Assembly (NCBI RefSeq): GCF_001659605.2
Contig: NC_035172.2
Span: forward strand, 19,283,051 to 19,347,050
Length of the DNA stretch: 64,000 nucleotides
Reading direction: 5' to 3'
DNA from: Manihot esculenta
Taxonomy: Eukaryota; Streptophyta; Magnoliopsida; Malpighiales; Euphorbiaceae
Shown: positions 1 to 10,252 of the stretch, in pieces
Layout: each line of letters begins with the position of its first letter
Position numbering within the stretch: the stretch's first letter is position 1
Notes under the pieces: model-generated
Seen by the model: only the letters and a program-made list of their open reading frames with translations
Databases searched by the model: none
What the model was told of the DNA's origin: nothing
Translations under genes and position numbers: made by a program

Positions 1-1
1 T

Positions 2-670
2 CCAAGGTACGCAAAATTTCTGAAAGAGTTGTGTACAAATAGAAGAAAGCTAGCTGCAAGAGAGAAAGTAAGTGTAGGTGACGTTGTCACTGCTGTCATT
101 AAAAGAGAGCTCCCTACTAAGTGCAAAGACAAAGGTATGTTTGCAATTTCTTGTAAGATAGGGAATGTTGGAATCAAGAAAGCTATGTGTGATCTTGGTG
201 CATCTATAAATGTTATGCCTCTCTCCATCTATAAATCTCTGAATGCATGTGCACTAAAAGACACAAGAGTTGTGATCCAACTAGTTGATAGATCTGTGGT
301 ATATCCATTAGGTGTTCTAGAAGATGTGTTAGTTCAAGTAGATAAACTTGTCTTTCCTGCTGATTTCTATGTGATTGATACTAAAGAAGATAGTTGCAAT
401 ACAAGTTCTGATATCCTTCTTGGACGTCCTTTCTTGAGTACTGCTAGAACTAAAATAGATGTGCATAATGGTACTTTAACCATGGAGTTTGAGGAAGAAG
501 TGATTAAATACAATGTCTATGATGCCATGAAATATCCACATGATATGTCACCTGTCTATGGTCTTGATATTGTTGACTGTTTGAGCCAGGAAGTTTTTGA
601 TGAAAATCAAGATGATATACTTAACAATGATTTCTGCCAAGAAACTGCTCAGGTGCAGATTGAGGGCTAG
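2..670 (+). pseudogene. Athila-type aspartic protease region of pol (partial, G)
   Basis: The frame is open from the window edge, reading PRYAKFLKELC at its start, to a TAG at 668-670. It covers the retropepsin-like domain that would cut the Gag-Pol polyprotein. The catalytic loop reads CDLGASINVMPLS and the flap-distal motif reads ILLGRPFLSTARTKIDV, both intact. After the protease, the acidic linker ends at NNDFCQETAQVQIEG, then a stop. The same linker in A and C continues towards RT, so this stop is premature. RT, RNase H and integrase are absent downstream. This is a fragment and not a working gene. Confidence 0.85.
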
Positions 671-1050
671 AAAGAGACTGTCTGCAGCATCCAACAGATT
701 GATATTGCGCAAGCTGAAGCCAACTTTCGGCCGCCGAATCCAGTCCCCTTTCGGCCGCCGAACCCTACTGACTTGTAAACACCGAATTCTGCTTTGCAAA
801 CTGAGATCGACGCACTGACTGAAGACACTTTTCGGCCGCCGAACACAGGCAATCTTCGGCCGCCGAATCCGACTACCTTTCAGACGCCGAATTTTTCCTT
901 TCCGCTACAGCGCAGACTGAAGCCATGAGCTCTCGGCCTCCGAACTCAGCTGACTTTCGGCTACCGAATACAGACATTCTTCGGCCGCCGAACCTTGTTC
1001 CACAGAATCTAACGCAAGCAAGCTGAGTTCTTTATGCAATCCAACAAACA
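671..1050 (+). repeat. Array of TTCGGCCGCCGAA inverted-repeat words (G)
   Basis: Five perfect copies of the 13-base word lie at 726-738, 750-762, 831-843, 855-867 and 980-992, with several one-base variants between them. Arms TTCGGC and GCCGAA flank a single C. The stretch corresponds to the protease-RT linker of element A, where the same words are still translated. Here the frame is closed. Confidence 0.8.
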
Positions 1051-1704
1051 AGGATATTTGTTAGTCCGTAATTGCTGAAAATATTCTGACCTAAGAACAC
1101 TTGGTGTAAAAACTAAGGAATTGCATGATCTAGTAACATCTCATGCGTTTGAGTAGCTAGGATTGGATCTCTCTCATTCTTTATGCAATTGATAATTGTT
1201 TTGATGCCTAAGGCCCAAGGACGTTCCTTGGCAATTTGTTAATTAGTAATTGATTAGAGGACGTTCCCTAATTAATTTGATCATAAGGATAGTCATAGTG
1301 GTGAGAAGCGTTTTCCACCCCCATAACTAATCTATTGAATGAATCAAGAAAACCTAGGTTTCAATGATCAACCCAAACAACCAAAGTGGATCCATATCTT
1401 CAACTAGACTTTTCTCATATTGATTTCCTCTTTTATTTTGATTACTTGCTGTTTTAATTGCTTTCAATAGTTGTTAGTCAAATCAATCTCAAAACCCCCC
1501 TTTTTACTTTATTGCACCTTACTTTTATTCTGCTTTCAATTACTTGCTTTCAATTGTGTTTTCAATTAGTTCTCTTGGTCTTGATTGAGAAAAATAAATA
1601 GGTAATCAATTCTCTGTGGATTCGATCCTTCACCACTATCTGCAGTTGTAAATTGTTGATAACTAAGAAGGTTATTTTTGACCGGCTTCGATAACCGCGA
1701 GTCA
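1051..1704 (+). mobile_element. 3' part of the G LTR
   Basis: From about 1051 the sequence follows the second half of the A-type LTR. It shows the block beginning GGATATTTGTTAGTCCG, the CCAAGGA...TCCTTGG hairpin at 1215-1231, the GAGAAGCG...TTCCACC block and the final CCGGCTTCGATAACCGCGAGTCA-type end. The end variant GAGTCA is shared with I and with one LTR of C, but not with A, which ends CCTGTCA. Confidence 0.85.
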
Positions 1705-2655
1705 TACTTCAATCCAAAAGACTAGATGAAAGAGTGGAGTTGATGATCTAAAAGCATGATTCAAGTATGGGAGTATTTGATCAAACGTAATTTCAACACA
1801 TTTTTCATACTGTTCTTAGTATTGAATTGAGCATTTTTCTAACTAATTTTATATTTAAAAAAAAAGCAAAAGAGAAGTGGATTTGATAAAAAGGTGTTAA
1901 AAAGCACTAAAATTGACTTGACTAGCGATTTGGGCAAATCCACTGGATGATCGTGCTTCACAAAAGCCAGAAATTGGCCAAACCTGCGAGCTGAGTTAAC
2001 CATATTCCAGACGGTGGATTTGACCAACAATTTGCTCAAATCATTGAGCAAATCAACAGACAAAAATAGAGGCAGACCTGACAATGAGCGAGAAAATAAT
2101 TCAATTTTGAAAATAAAATATCAGGTCTTCTAATTAAAAGATATGAGATCCACTCGATTTTCCTTCAGTGTAGCATGATATCCTCCTCAAATCAAGGAGT
2201 TCTCTCTTGAATGGGAACATATTAAAAGAAGGATTTCTAATTTGAAAAAAAAAAAGATTTTCTATTCTGGAAAGGACTCTACTAGGATTGAGCACCTGTT
2301 TAAGCCCATCTTTCTGGACAGTCGCAACATCATCCTTCATCATCTATCTCTCTTCAACCGATTCTCTCTTCTTCTTTTGTATTTTCATTCAAAGCCAAGA
2401 GTGGCTAAACTTTTTATTTATAGTTGGAGTTAGGTTGAAATTTAAGTTTATACATGAATTGTGAGATCTAAACATAATTATTCATCTTTTATTCTTCCAA
2501 TATTTATGCAATTTCAGTTCTTAATATTATTATTGCTTTGTTATTTGATCAATAGGGCCCATTGTTCATATTTTCAAAGTGATATATTATTAGTTTGAAT
2601 ACTTAAAGTCCATAATTGCTTAAGTTATTCAACAATAAATAACAATTAGTGTAAT
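1705..2655 (+). mobile_element. Element F: internal tail and left part of its 3' LTR
   Basis: Positions 1705-1777 look like a decayed Athila-type tail, ending in the polypurine-like TATGGGAGTATT just before an LTR start TGATCAAACG at 1778. The LTR is cut at 2655 by element E and resumes at 39687. Both parts together make about 1,392 bp, matching the length of E's LTRs. The words GATTTGGGCAAATC (about 1926) and related forms near 2017-2050 mark it as a relative of E and J. The 5' part of F lies outside the window. Confidence 0.75.
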
Positions 2656-4050
2656 TGATCAAACATAATTTAGCCACATTTTTACTATCTTTATTACTAT
2701 TTAATTACACATTTTTCAGCTTAATCTATGGTTTTTGTCATGTTTTTACAGGAAAGGAAGAAAATGGAAAGTTGGAGAAAAAGTGCAGGAAAGCTGGAAA
2801 AGTGATTGGGTCAGAGTGATTTGGCCAAATCAAGCAAAGGACGCTGAGGCAGAAACCTGAAAGTAAATTAGCAGAAATGATTTGGGCAAGTGATCTGCCC
2901 AAATCACCCGCCCAAATCACATTGACGCAGAGAGACAGCAGAAGCGGAAAAAGTGCAGAAAACTGAAATTCAAAAGTGGAGAAGTCCAAATCCATTTTAA
3001 ATACTACAAGATCGGTCCCAAGAGCCACGAAAAAGTCTTTCACTTAAAGAATTCCATTCACAATTAAATACAAAAATAAAAGAGGAATCAAAGACTACAA
3101 AGAAGACCAAGTCAAGATTGGGATTTCCAAACCCTAATTGGATAAGGATTCTCCAGCTATAAAAGGGGACAGCATCTAAACCAACAATCTCATCTCTCTC
3201 CACCTTCGGAAATTCTGCAGAAACACAGCAGCTTTTCTTCTTTTCTTTCTTCTTTTCTTTTGTGATTTTGTCCACCATGAGTGGCTAAACAATTCTCTTT
3301 TCTAGTTGAAGTTGGAATTTCAGATTTGTAATGAATTGAGAGATTTAAAACTCCATTATTAAACTCTTATTTACCTTCAATATTTATGCAACCTGATCTT
3401 TCTATAATTATTACTTTACTTTTAGAATCAATTAAGGCCTGTTGTTTTTAATTGCTTGAGTAATATATTGTTTGAATAATTTAGGTCCGTAATTGCTTAG
3501 ATTGTTTAAACACAAGTATAATCAGTTACATAATCTGAACTTGACCACGCGGTTGGCAAGGTTAGAGTTGGGTTTCTCTAAGTCCTAATGCATTTAACAG
3601 TTGTTCAATGCTAAAAGCCCCAAGGACGTTCCATGGCAACTTGTTAACTAGAGTTTGATTAGCGAACGTTTCTTAATCAAACTAAAACTAAGGAGGAATT
3701 TAGATTGTGAGAAGCGTCTTCCACGTCCTAAACTAACTTATTGAAATAAATAAGAGTATCAAAAAGTCAATGATCAATTCTAAACAAACTGGAATTCATC
3801 CATGCTTCAACTAGAATCCTTTTCCCATTGAAATTCTTATCCTTTTAAATTATTGCATTCTCTTGCTATTTAGTATTAATTCATCAAATAAAACCCCCCT
3901 TTTTAATTATTTGTCATTTACTTGTCCAAGTCATTATTAGAAAAATCCGTAGTGTCAAATCCCTGTGGTTCAACCCTATTGCCACTATCTACAAGTTAAT
4001 TGTTGATTGTTTAATAGGTTTATTTTTGACGGCTTCGACAACTGCTATCA
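2656..4050 (+). mobile_element. 5' LTR of E
   Basis: Starts TGATCAAACATAATTTAGCC and ends CAACTGCTATCA. U3 carries GATTTGGCCAAATC-like words at about 2815-2930. A TATA box follows at 3158-3164, and then the conserved R-U5 block with CCACCATGAGTGGC and CCCAAGGACGTTCC. It differs from the 3' LTR by small insertions, including one extra CCGCCCAAATCAC word unit. Confidence 0.93.
3158..3164 (+). promoter_or_regulatory. TATA box in E 5' LTR
   Basis: TATAAAA followed by GGGGACAGC. The same context recurs in the 3' LTR at 38777-38783 and in J at 45130-45137, so it is the probable core promoter of this family. Confidence 0.65.
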
Positions 4051-4055
4051 AAAAT

Positions 4056-4072
4056 TGGCGCCGTTGCCGGGG
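4056..4072 (+). promoter_or_regulatory. Primer binding site (tRNA-Asp) of E
   Basis: TGGCGCCGTTGCCGGGG lies 5 bases after the LTR end. It is the reverse complement of the 3' end of plant tRNA-Asp(GUC), the usual primer for Athila-type elements. Confidence 0.9.
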
Positions 4073-4103
4073 ATTTGATTTAAACTAATGTATTTTTCCC
4101 TTT

Positions 4104-5152
4104 ATGACCAGGTCTGGCCGTAAAGACACTCTTCTTTACAATCCGGAGATAGAACGCACTGCCAAGAGCTTAAGGAAGCAAGCAAACTTGAGGAACCAAG
4201 CCTCAAAACTATCTTCATTAACAACACCATCTAACAGATCTGCTACTGCCTCTGCTGCAGAATTTTCTGCACCAGTAGATTCGCCCACTGCCGCACTACC
4301 ACTGCTGAATTTGCACCAGAAACAGACTTCCGGGTTGCTGCCTCAAAACCCCATGTTGCACATGAAGAAGTTGAAATTCAAGCTGGAAACCTGCCTGTCC
4401 AAGCACCACAGCCACGGGAGAGAACATTCCAAGAGCTAGCTGAACCAGCAGGAGACCAAGCGCCCTTGTGCATTGCATATCCCCCATTAACAGCACCTTT
4501 CGAATTGAAGACAGGCCTGATCCATCTCCTTCCCAAATTTAGAGGCCTAGAAAATGAAGATCCTCACAAGCATTTAAAGGAATTCCACATTGTGTGCTCA
4601 ACCATGAGACCTCAAGGGACTTTTGAAGAACATGTCAAACTTAGAGCCTTCCCTTTTTCCCTTGACGACTATGCCAAGGAATGGCTATTCTACTTGCCAC
4701 CCGGATCCATCACATCATGGGCTGGTATGGTGAGAGCATTCTTGAGAAAATTCTTTCAAATCTCAAAAGCCATAGGCATCCGCCGAGAAATAAGTGGTAT
4801 AAGGCAAAAACACTCTGAAGGCTTGTACGAATACTGGGAAAGGTTCAAAAGGTTGTGCACAAGCTGCCCACAGTATGATATTTCTGACCAATCCCTCATT
4901 GAATACTTCTATGGAGGTCTGCTGCCCTCAGAGAGAAAATTTATTGATGCAGTTTGTGGAGGGTCAATTGAGGACAAATCACCTCGAGAGATGAGGAATT
5001 TAATTTCCACCATGGCTGCAGCTTCTCAGCAATTTGGAGACCAAGAGCAGCAACCAAGAATGGTAAATGAGGTGAGTACATCAATTTTGGCATTCCAAAT
5101 CTCTGATCTCACCAATGCTGTCCGTAGCCTTGTTGTGGGTCAAGCCCAATAA
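4104..5152 (+). pseudogene. gag capsid region of E (frameshifted)
   Basis: Athila-type Gag, the structural protein that assembles virus-like particles in the cytoplasm. It starts at an ATG 31 bases after the PBS (MTRSGRKDTLLYNPEIERT), in the same context as A. A single-base shift near 4290-4310 throws the first frame to a stop at 4439. The true frame continues as TTAEFAPETDFRVAA and then the conserved core with FRGLENEDPHKHLKEF, LRAFPFSLDDYAKEWL and the YWERFKRLC motif. A TAA at 5150-5152 and a TAG at 5165-5167, both explicable as C-to-T changes in CAA/CAG, close it again. It is non-functional as it stands. Confidence 0.9.
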
Positions 5153-6711
5153 GTCCAGCAGATTTAGCAGCCCAAACCATGTGGAATATGTGCAAATATA
5201 AACCACCCAACTGATCTATGTCGTTCTCTTCAAGAAGAGGACCAGCAAGTCAATGTAGTTGGAGGTTTCAATGGGCAAAAAAGGTATGATCCCTATTCTA
5301 ATACATACAACCCAGGTTGGAGGGATCACCCAAATTTCAGTTATGCAAGGGCCAATCAATATCGAAATTACCAGCAAAGAAATCCAGCACCAGCAGCACC
5401 TCAAAAATCCAATGCACCCCTTGAAGATATAGTGAAGTCCCTAGCAAACACTGTGCAAAATCTTGAGCAACAAATGGGACAAATGGCTTCATCCTTGAGC
5501 AAGCTTGAATCACAAGGAAAACTGCCCTCCCAAACTGAGATAAACCCGAGGCAGAATGCTAGTGCCATCACATTGAGGAGTGGAAAAGAGCTGCAAGACA
5601 GCAGGGCTGAGCAAAAGCAAAAACAGGTCACGAAGGAGAATCTGCTAGAAAGTGATCAGGGTCATCGATCTGCTCAAATCACAGAAATCGATGGACAGAC
5701 AGTACTGCCCAGCAGTGGTGATTTGTTCAAATCACCAGAGAAGGCAGAAGTTGATTTGCCCAAATCAACAACCCAGGCAAAATCCAGCTCCAAGCAGACC
5801 AAGGCAGAACAACAACTAGTGGAGAAATTTAAGGTACCTCCCCCCTTCCCAAGAAGATTTGCAAGATCCCAAAAGGAGAAAGAGGAGAAAGAAATACTTG
5901 AGACACTCCGCAATGTAGAGATCAACATTCCCCTATTGGATGTTCTAAAGCAAATTCCAAGGTATGCTAAGTTTCTCAAAGAGCTATGCACCAACCGAAA
6001 GAAACTTGCTGAACGTGAAAAGGTAAGTGTAGGGGAGTGTGTTTCAGCTGTCATTCAAAGAAAGCTCCCAACCAAGTGCAAGGATAGAGGGATGTTTGCT
6101 GTTTCATGCAAAATAGGCAATGTGGGGATAAAGAAGGCCATGTGTGACCTTAGAGCTTCAATTAATGTCATGCCCCTTTCCATTTTTAACTTGTTGAATG
6201 CAGGAACACTCAAGGGCACCAGCATAGTAATCCAATTGGCCGACCGATCTGTTGTCTATCCCAAGGGAGTACTTGAAGATGTATTGGTACAAGTGGACCA
6301 ACTAGTCTTCCCAGCAGATTTTTATGTCATAGACATGGAGGAAGATAAGAGCAACACCACCTCTAACATCCTACTTGAGAGACCATTCTTGAGCATAGCC
6401 AGAACAAAAATTGATGTGCATGATGGCACATTAACCATGGAGTTTGAAGGGGAAGTTATCAAGTTTAATGTTTATGATACCATGAAATTCCCCAATGATG
6501 TTTCTCCTGTTTATGGTCTTGATGTTATTGATGATTTAAGTCAAGAAATCTTTGATTTTGATCTAGATAACTCACTCAATGCTGATTTATGCAGATCTGA
6601 AGAAATGGACAGCACCAGCAGCAGCACCAAAAAAGACACAGACCAGACAGCATACTGTTCACTGCTGGTTGCGGGTGATTTGCCCAAATCACCAGTACAG
6701 GCAGATCCCGA
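5153..6711 (+). pseudogene. gag zinc knuckle, linker and protease of E
   Basis: After the two stops the same frame is open from 5168 to the A insertion at 6711. It encodes a CCHC zinc knuckle (CGIC-x4-H-x4-C, 5180-5221) for RNA binding, then a charged linker and the aspartic protease. The protease catalytic loop reads DLRAS at 6146-6160 where relatives have DLGAS, and the conserved LLGRPF reads LLERPF (Glu at 6377-6379). Both glycine losses fit G-to-A changes and would be expected to kill the enzyme. The linkers before and after the protease contain in-frame GATTTGCCCAAATC words translated as DLPKS. The frame resumes after element A at 15791. Confidence 0.9.
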
Positions 6712-8546
6712 TGATAGAGCATATTTTAGTACATATTTTCATGGTCTTATTGATGTTTATTTGCACCTATTCTACCTAATTTTGTGGTTTTAATCATGTT
6801 TTGCAAGTATTAGGTGTGAAGAAACAATTTGGAGAAAATGCTCTTAAAAGTACCAAAAGAGGCCAAAATTAGAGAAGCAACCTTCGGAGGCAACTTTCGG
6901 AAGCCAAAACTCAGTCACCTTCGGCGGCAACCTTCGGCGGCCAAATGAGGACTCCAGAGACGAAAGTGGACCACCTTCGGCGGCAACCTTCGGCGGCCGA
7001 ACCATGCAGACAGAGACGAAAGTCCACTACCTTCGGCCCCCGAATCCCAACCTTCGGCCGCCGAACCTCCAAAAATCCAGCCTCCGAAACTCAACTTAGG
7101 CAGCCGAAAATACGCTCTATTGCACTCCTTCCTTATTCAAGAAGCCAGATCCCAAGTTGCCATATTTGAGGAGCCAAATAAGGGAAATATCTTGAGATCC
7201 AAATCTTCAATATTCACATTCAATTATTGGATTTCAAGATCCCCCTTATTAAGGAAAGAAGATCCAAAGATCACATGCTTCCTACTTAGTGTCATGCACA
7301 TTCAAAATTCAAAAGGAGTTTTCCCCTTCCTTATTAGTGCTTGGGCAGCCTCTTAACTATTTGGGCAACATCCTGGAGACCTAGGGCAGCAAGTAAAAAG
7401 ACCAAAGAGCCCCCACTTGCCTTCCATCACATGCAACTCGTTTTTGCCTTCATACATGCACAAACAAGGCACATGCAACACCAAGGACACTTTGGACAGC
7501 CTCTAAAAGTCTCCTGGACTTCCATGAAACCCTAGGCAGCCTTCCAAGACATATTTAAAGGCCTCAAGAAGACAAGAAGCCAAGCTTTTCATTCTCCCAA
7601 AATCAGCAAGGCCTCTCAAAGGCTCTCTCCACACTTTTGTTCATCTTTTGCTTTCTTCTCTTTAATTTTCTGTTTGGTTCAGCCATGAGTGGCTGACACC
7701 TTCTCTCTAGTTGAAGTTTGGTTGAAACTAAGGTTGTTTAAAAGGTTGTGAGATCTGAACATAAAGTGTTTGATTTTGGTTTATTCAATATTCATGCAAT
7801 TGTGCTTTGATTCTAAGATTGCTTTGTTGTTTTGATCAAATTGGCCACTTGACTCTTAATTGCAAAGTTAATTGATTGTTGGATTAGGATATTTGTTAGT
7901 CCGTAATTGCTGGAAATATTCTGTCCATAGAACACTTGGTGTGAAAGCCCAAGAAATTGCATGATCTAACATCATCTCATGCGTTTGAGTAGTTAGGGTT
8001 TGGATCTTTCTTGTTCTTCATGCAATTGGCAATTGTTTTGATGCCTATGGCCCAAGGACGTTCCTTGGCAATTTGTTGATTAGTAATTGGTTAGAGGACA
8101 TTCCCTAATCAGTTTGTTCATAAGGAAAGACATGGTGGTGAGAAGCGTCTTCCACCCCCATAACCAACCTATTGAATCAATCAAGGTAACCATGTTTCAA
8201 TGATCAACCCAAACAACCGAAGTTGATCCATACCTTCAACTAGACCTTTCTCTTATTGATTTCTCTCTTATTTTAGACTACTTACTGTTTTAATTGCTTT
8301 TATTAGTTGTTAATCAAATCATCTCAAAAACCCCCCTTTTTTTTACTTTTCTTGCACTTTATCTTTGTTCTACTTTCGATAACTTGCTTTCCATTGTGTT
8401 TTCAATTAGTTCTATTGGTCTTGATTAAGATAAATAAATAGGTATTCAATTCTCTGTGGATACGATCCTTCACCACTGTCTACAGTTGTAAATTGTAGGT
8501 AACCAAGAAGGTTATTTTTGACCGGCTTCGACAACCGCTCCTGTCA
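6712..8546 (+). mobile_element. 5' LTR of A
   Basis: Starts TGATAGAGCATATTTTAG and ends CAACCGCTCCTGTCA. U3 holds a cluster of TTCGGCGGC and TTCGGCCGCCGAA words at about 6880-7100. A TATTTAAA promoter-like box follows at 7552-7559. The R-U5 half shares the AGCCATGAGTGGCT hairpin (about 7681) and the CCAAGGA/TCCTTGG hairpin (8052-8068) with the other Athila-type LTRs here. Confidence 0.95.
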
Positions 8547-8551
8547 AAAAT

Positions 8552-8568
8552 TGGCGCCGTTGCCGGGG
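8552..8568 (+). promoter_or_regulatory. Primer binding site (tRNA-Asp) of A
   Basis: TGGCGCCGTTGCCGGGG, 5 bases inside the 5' LTR end, complementary to the 3' end of tRNA-Asp. It is a perfect match to the site in E. Confidence 0.92.
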
Positions 8569-8602
8569 AATTGATTTCACTTGTTTGTTTATTTTTTCTT
8601 TT

Positions 8603-10252
8603 ATGATCAGGTCTGAAAGGAGGGACACACTGCCCTTTGATCCAGAAATTGAACGCACTCTCAGAAGACTTGGAAAGCAAGCCGCAGAACCTTCTGCCCA
8701 ATCTTCGGCCGCCGAAAGTCAGCAACATTCGGCCGCCGAAAGTCCTTCAATCCAGCAACTCCATCTTGCACCAATGGCAGAACCTCAAGCACCAGCTGCT
8801 GCCAATGATGGACATGCTGTCCAAGGCCAGATAGTTCAAGAGAATCCAACAAATAGGCCACAAGCACAAAGGGAGAGAACCATGAGGGAGTTAGCAACCC
8901 CTATAAGCGATTATGCTCCACTTTGCATCACCTATCCACCTCTTACAGTTCCCTTTGAACTGAAATCAGGTTTGATTCATCAACTCCCTAAATTTAGAGG
9001 TTTGCCAAATGAAAATTCACATAAGAACTTAAAAGAATTTAAAATTATTTGCTCATCCATGAGACCTCAAGGGATCTCTGAAGATCATGTTAAACTAAGA
9101 GCCTTCCCTTTCTCATTAGATGACCATGCTAAGGATTGGTTATTTTATTTGCCACCTGGATCGATAACTTCTTGGGATGATATGGTCCAAGTCTTTTTGG
9201 ACAAATACTTCCCACCATCTAAATCAATTGGCATAATAAGAGAAATCACTAGCATTAAGCAAAGACCAACTGAAGACTTATATGATTATTGGGAAAGGTT
9301 TGAAAGATTATGTACAGGTTGTCCACAACATGATATGTCAGACAAAGCCCTCATTCAATAATTCTTCTATGGAGGATTGACTCCATCAGAAAGGAAACTC
9401 ATAACTGTAGCCTGTGGAGGATCTATCCTAGACAAGACACCTAGGGAGATGAAGGAACTAATATCCAATCTTGCAGCCTCATCCAAGCAATATGAAGAAG
9501 AGGGGCAAACGCAAAGAGGAATCCATGAGGTAAGTACATCCTCTGTTGAATCTCAAATTGCAAAACTAACGTCTCTTGTAGAAAAGATTGCCCTTGGCCA
9601 AGTCCAACAAATGCAAGCAATTCAGCCACCTAGGCCATGTGGGATTTGTTCATATGTGGGACACCCTACTGATCAATGTCCTACCCTCCAAGAAGACAAT
9701 CAGCAAGCCAATGCAATTGGGAGGTACAACAACCAACCTAGATATGATCCCTATTGCAATATATACAATCCAAGTTGGAAGGACCACCCCAATTTTAGCT
9801 ATGGGAAGACCAACAATGATCAGAACTACCAAAATTACCAAAGAAATCAAGCCCAACCAGCACCTTCAAATCCAAATTAGAACCTTGAGAAGATCATGCA
9901 AACAATGATGGAAACAATGGTGAACACCATGCAAGGCGTGCGACAAGACCTAAGCTAAATGGCCACCTCTATAGGCCAACTGCAAACCCAAGGTAAGCTC
10001 CCATCTCAAACTGAAACTAATCCCAGACAAAATGTCAGTGCTATTACTTTGAGAAGTGGCAAAGAACTTCGAGATGCTAATCATGAGTAAGAAAAGGAAG
10101 TTGAACCAAGGCCACCTGAAGCCTCTCCATCTCAATCTGAACCACCTCATGCGCACAAAACTGATCCAAAGGTAAGCTTCCACATCCCAGCACCTTTTCC
10201 AAAAAGATTTGAAAGAACGCAAAAAGAAAAAGAGGAAAAGGAGATCGTTTAG
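8603..10252 (+). pseudogene. gag of A, one frame with five stop codons
   Basis: Starts at ATG 8603 (MIRSERRDTLPFDPEIERT), the same start context as E. It carries the Gag core (FRGLPNENSHKNLKEF, LRAFPFSLDDHAKDWL, YWERFERLC) and a CCHC zinc knuckle, CGICSYVGHPTDQC, at 9638-9679. Two TTCGGCCGCCGAA words at 8704-8716 and 8728-8740 lie in the N-terminal variable part. Stops interrupt the otherwise unbroken frame at 9359 (TAA), 9878 (TAG), 9956 (TAA), 10088 (TAA) and 10250 (TAG). No frameshift is seen. Five stops are many for an element whose LTRs differ by under 1%, so some may have been inherited by the source copy. Confidence 0.92.

Larger units (their letters stand above)
1..1704 (+). mobile_element. 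Element G: truncated Athila-type LTR retrotransposon tail
   Basis: The left edge of the window lies inside an Athila-type Ty3/gypsy element. Protease coding sequence runs to a stop at 670. Next comes an array of TTCGGCCGCCGAA words, and then, near 1051, the sequence jumps into the middle of an LTR that ends at 1704 with GCGAGTCA. Compared with element A, everything from the RT through the first half of the 3' LTR is missing, so this copy carries a large internal deletion or recombination. Its 5' end and left target duplication are outside the window. The LTR half matches A, C and I, including the CCAAGGA/TCCTTGG hairpin at 1215-1231. Confidence 0.85.

Noticed and set aside
4056..4072. tRNA gene fragments at 4056, 8552, 21822 and 46279
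   Set aside because: Only 17 bases match tRNA-Asp and they sit next to LTR ends, as primer binding sites do.
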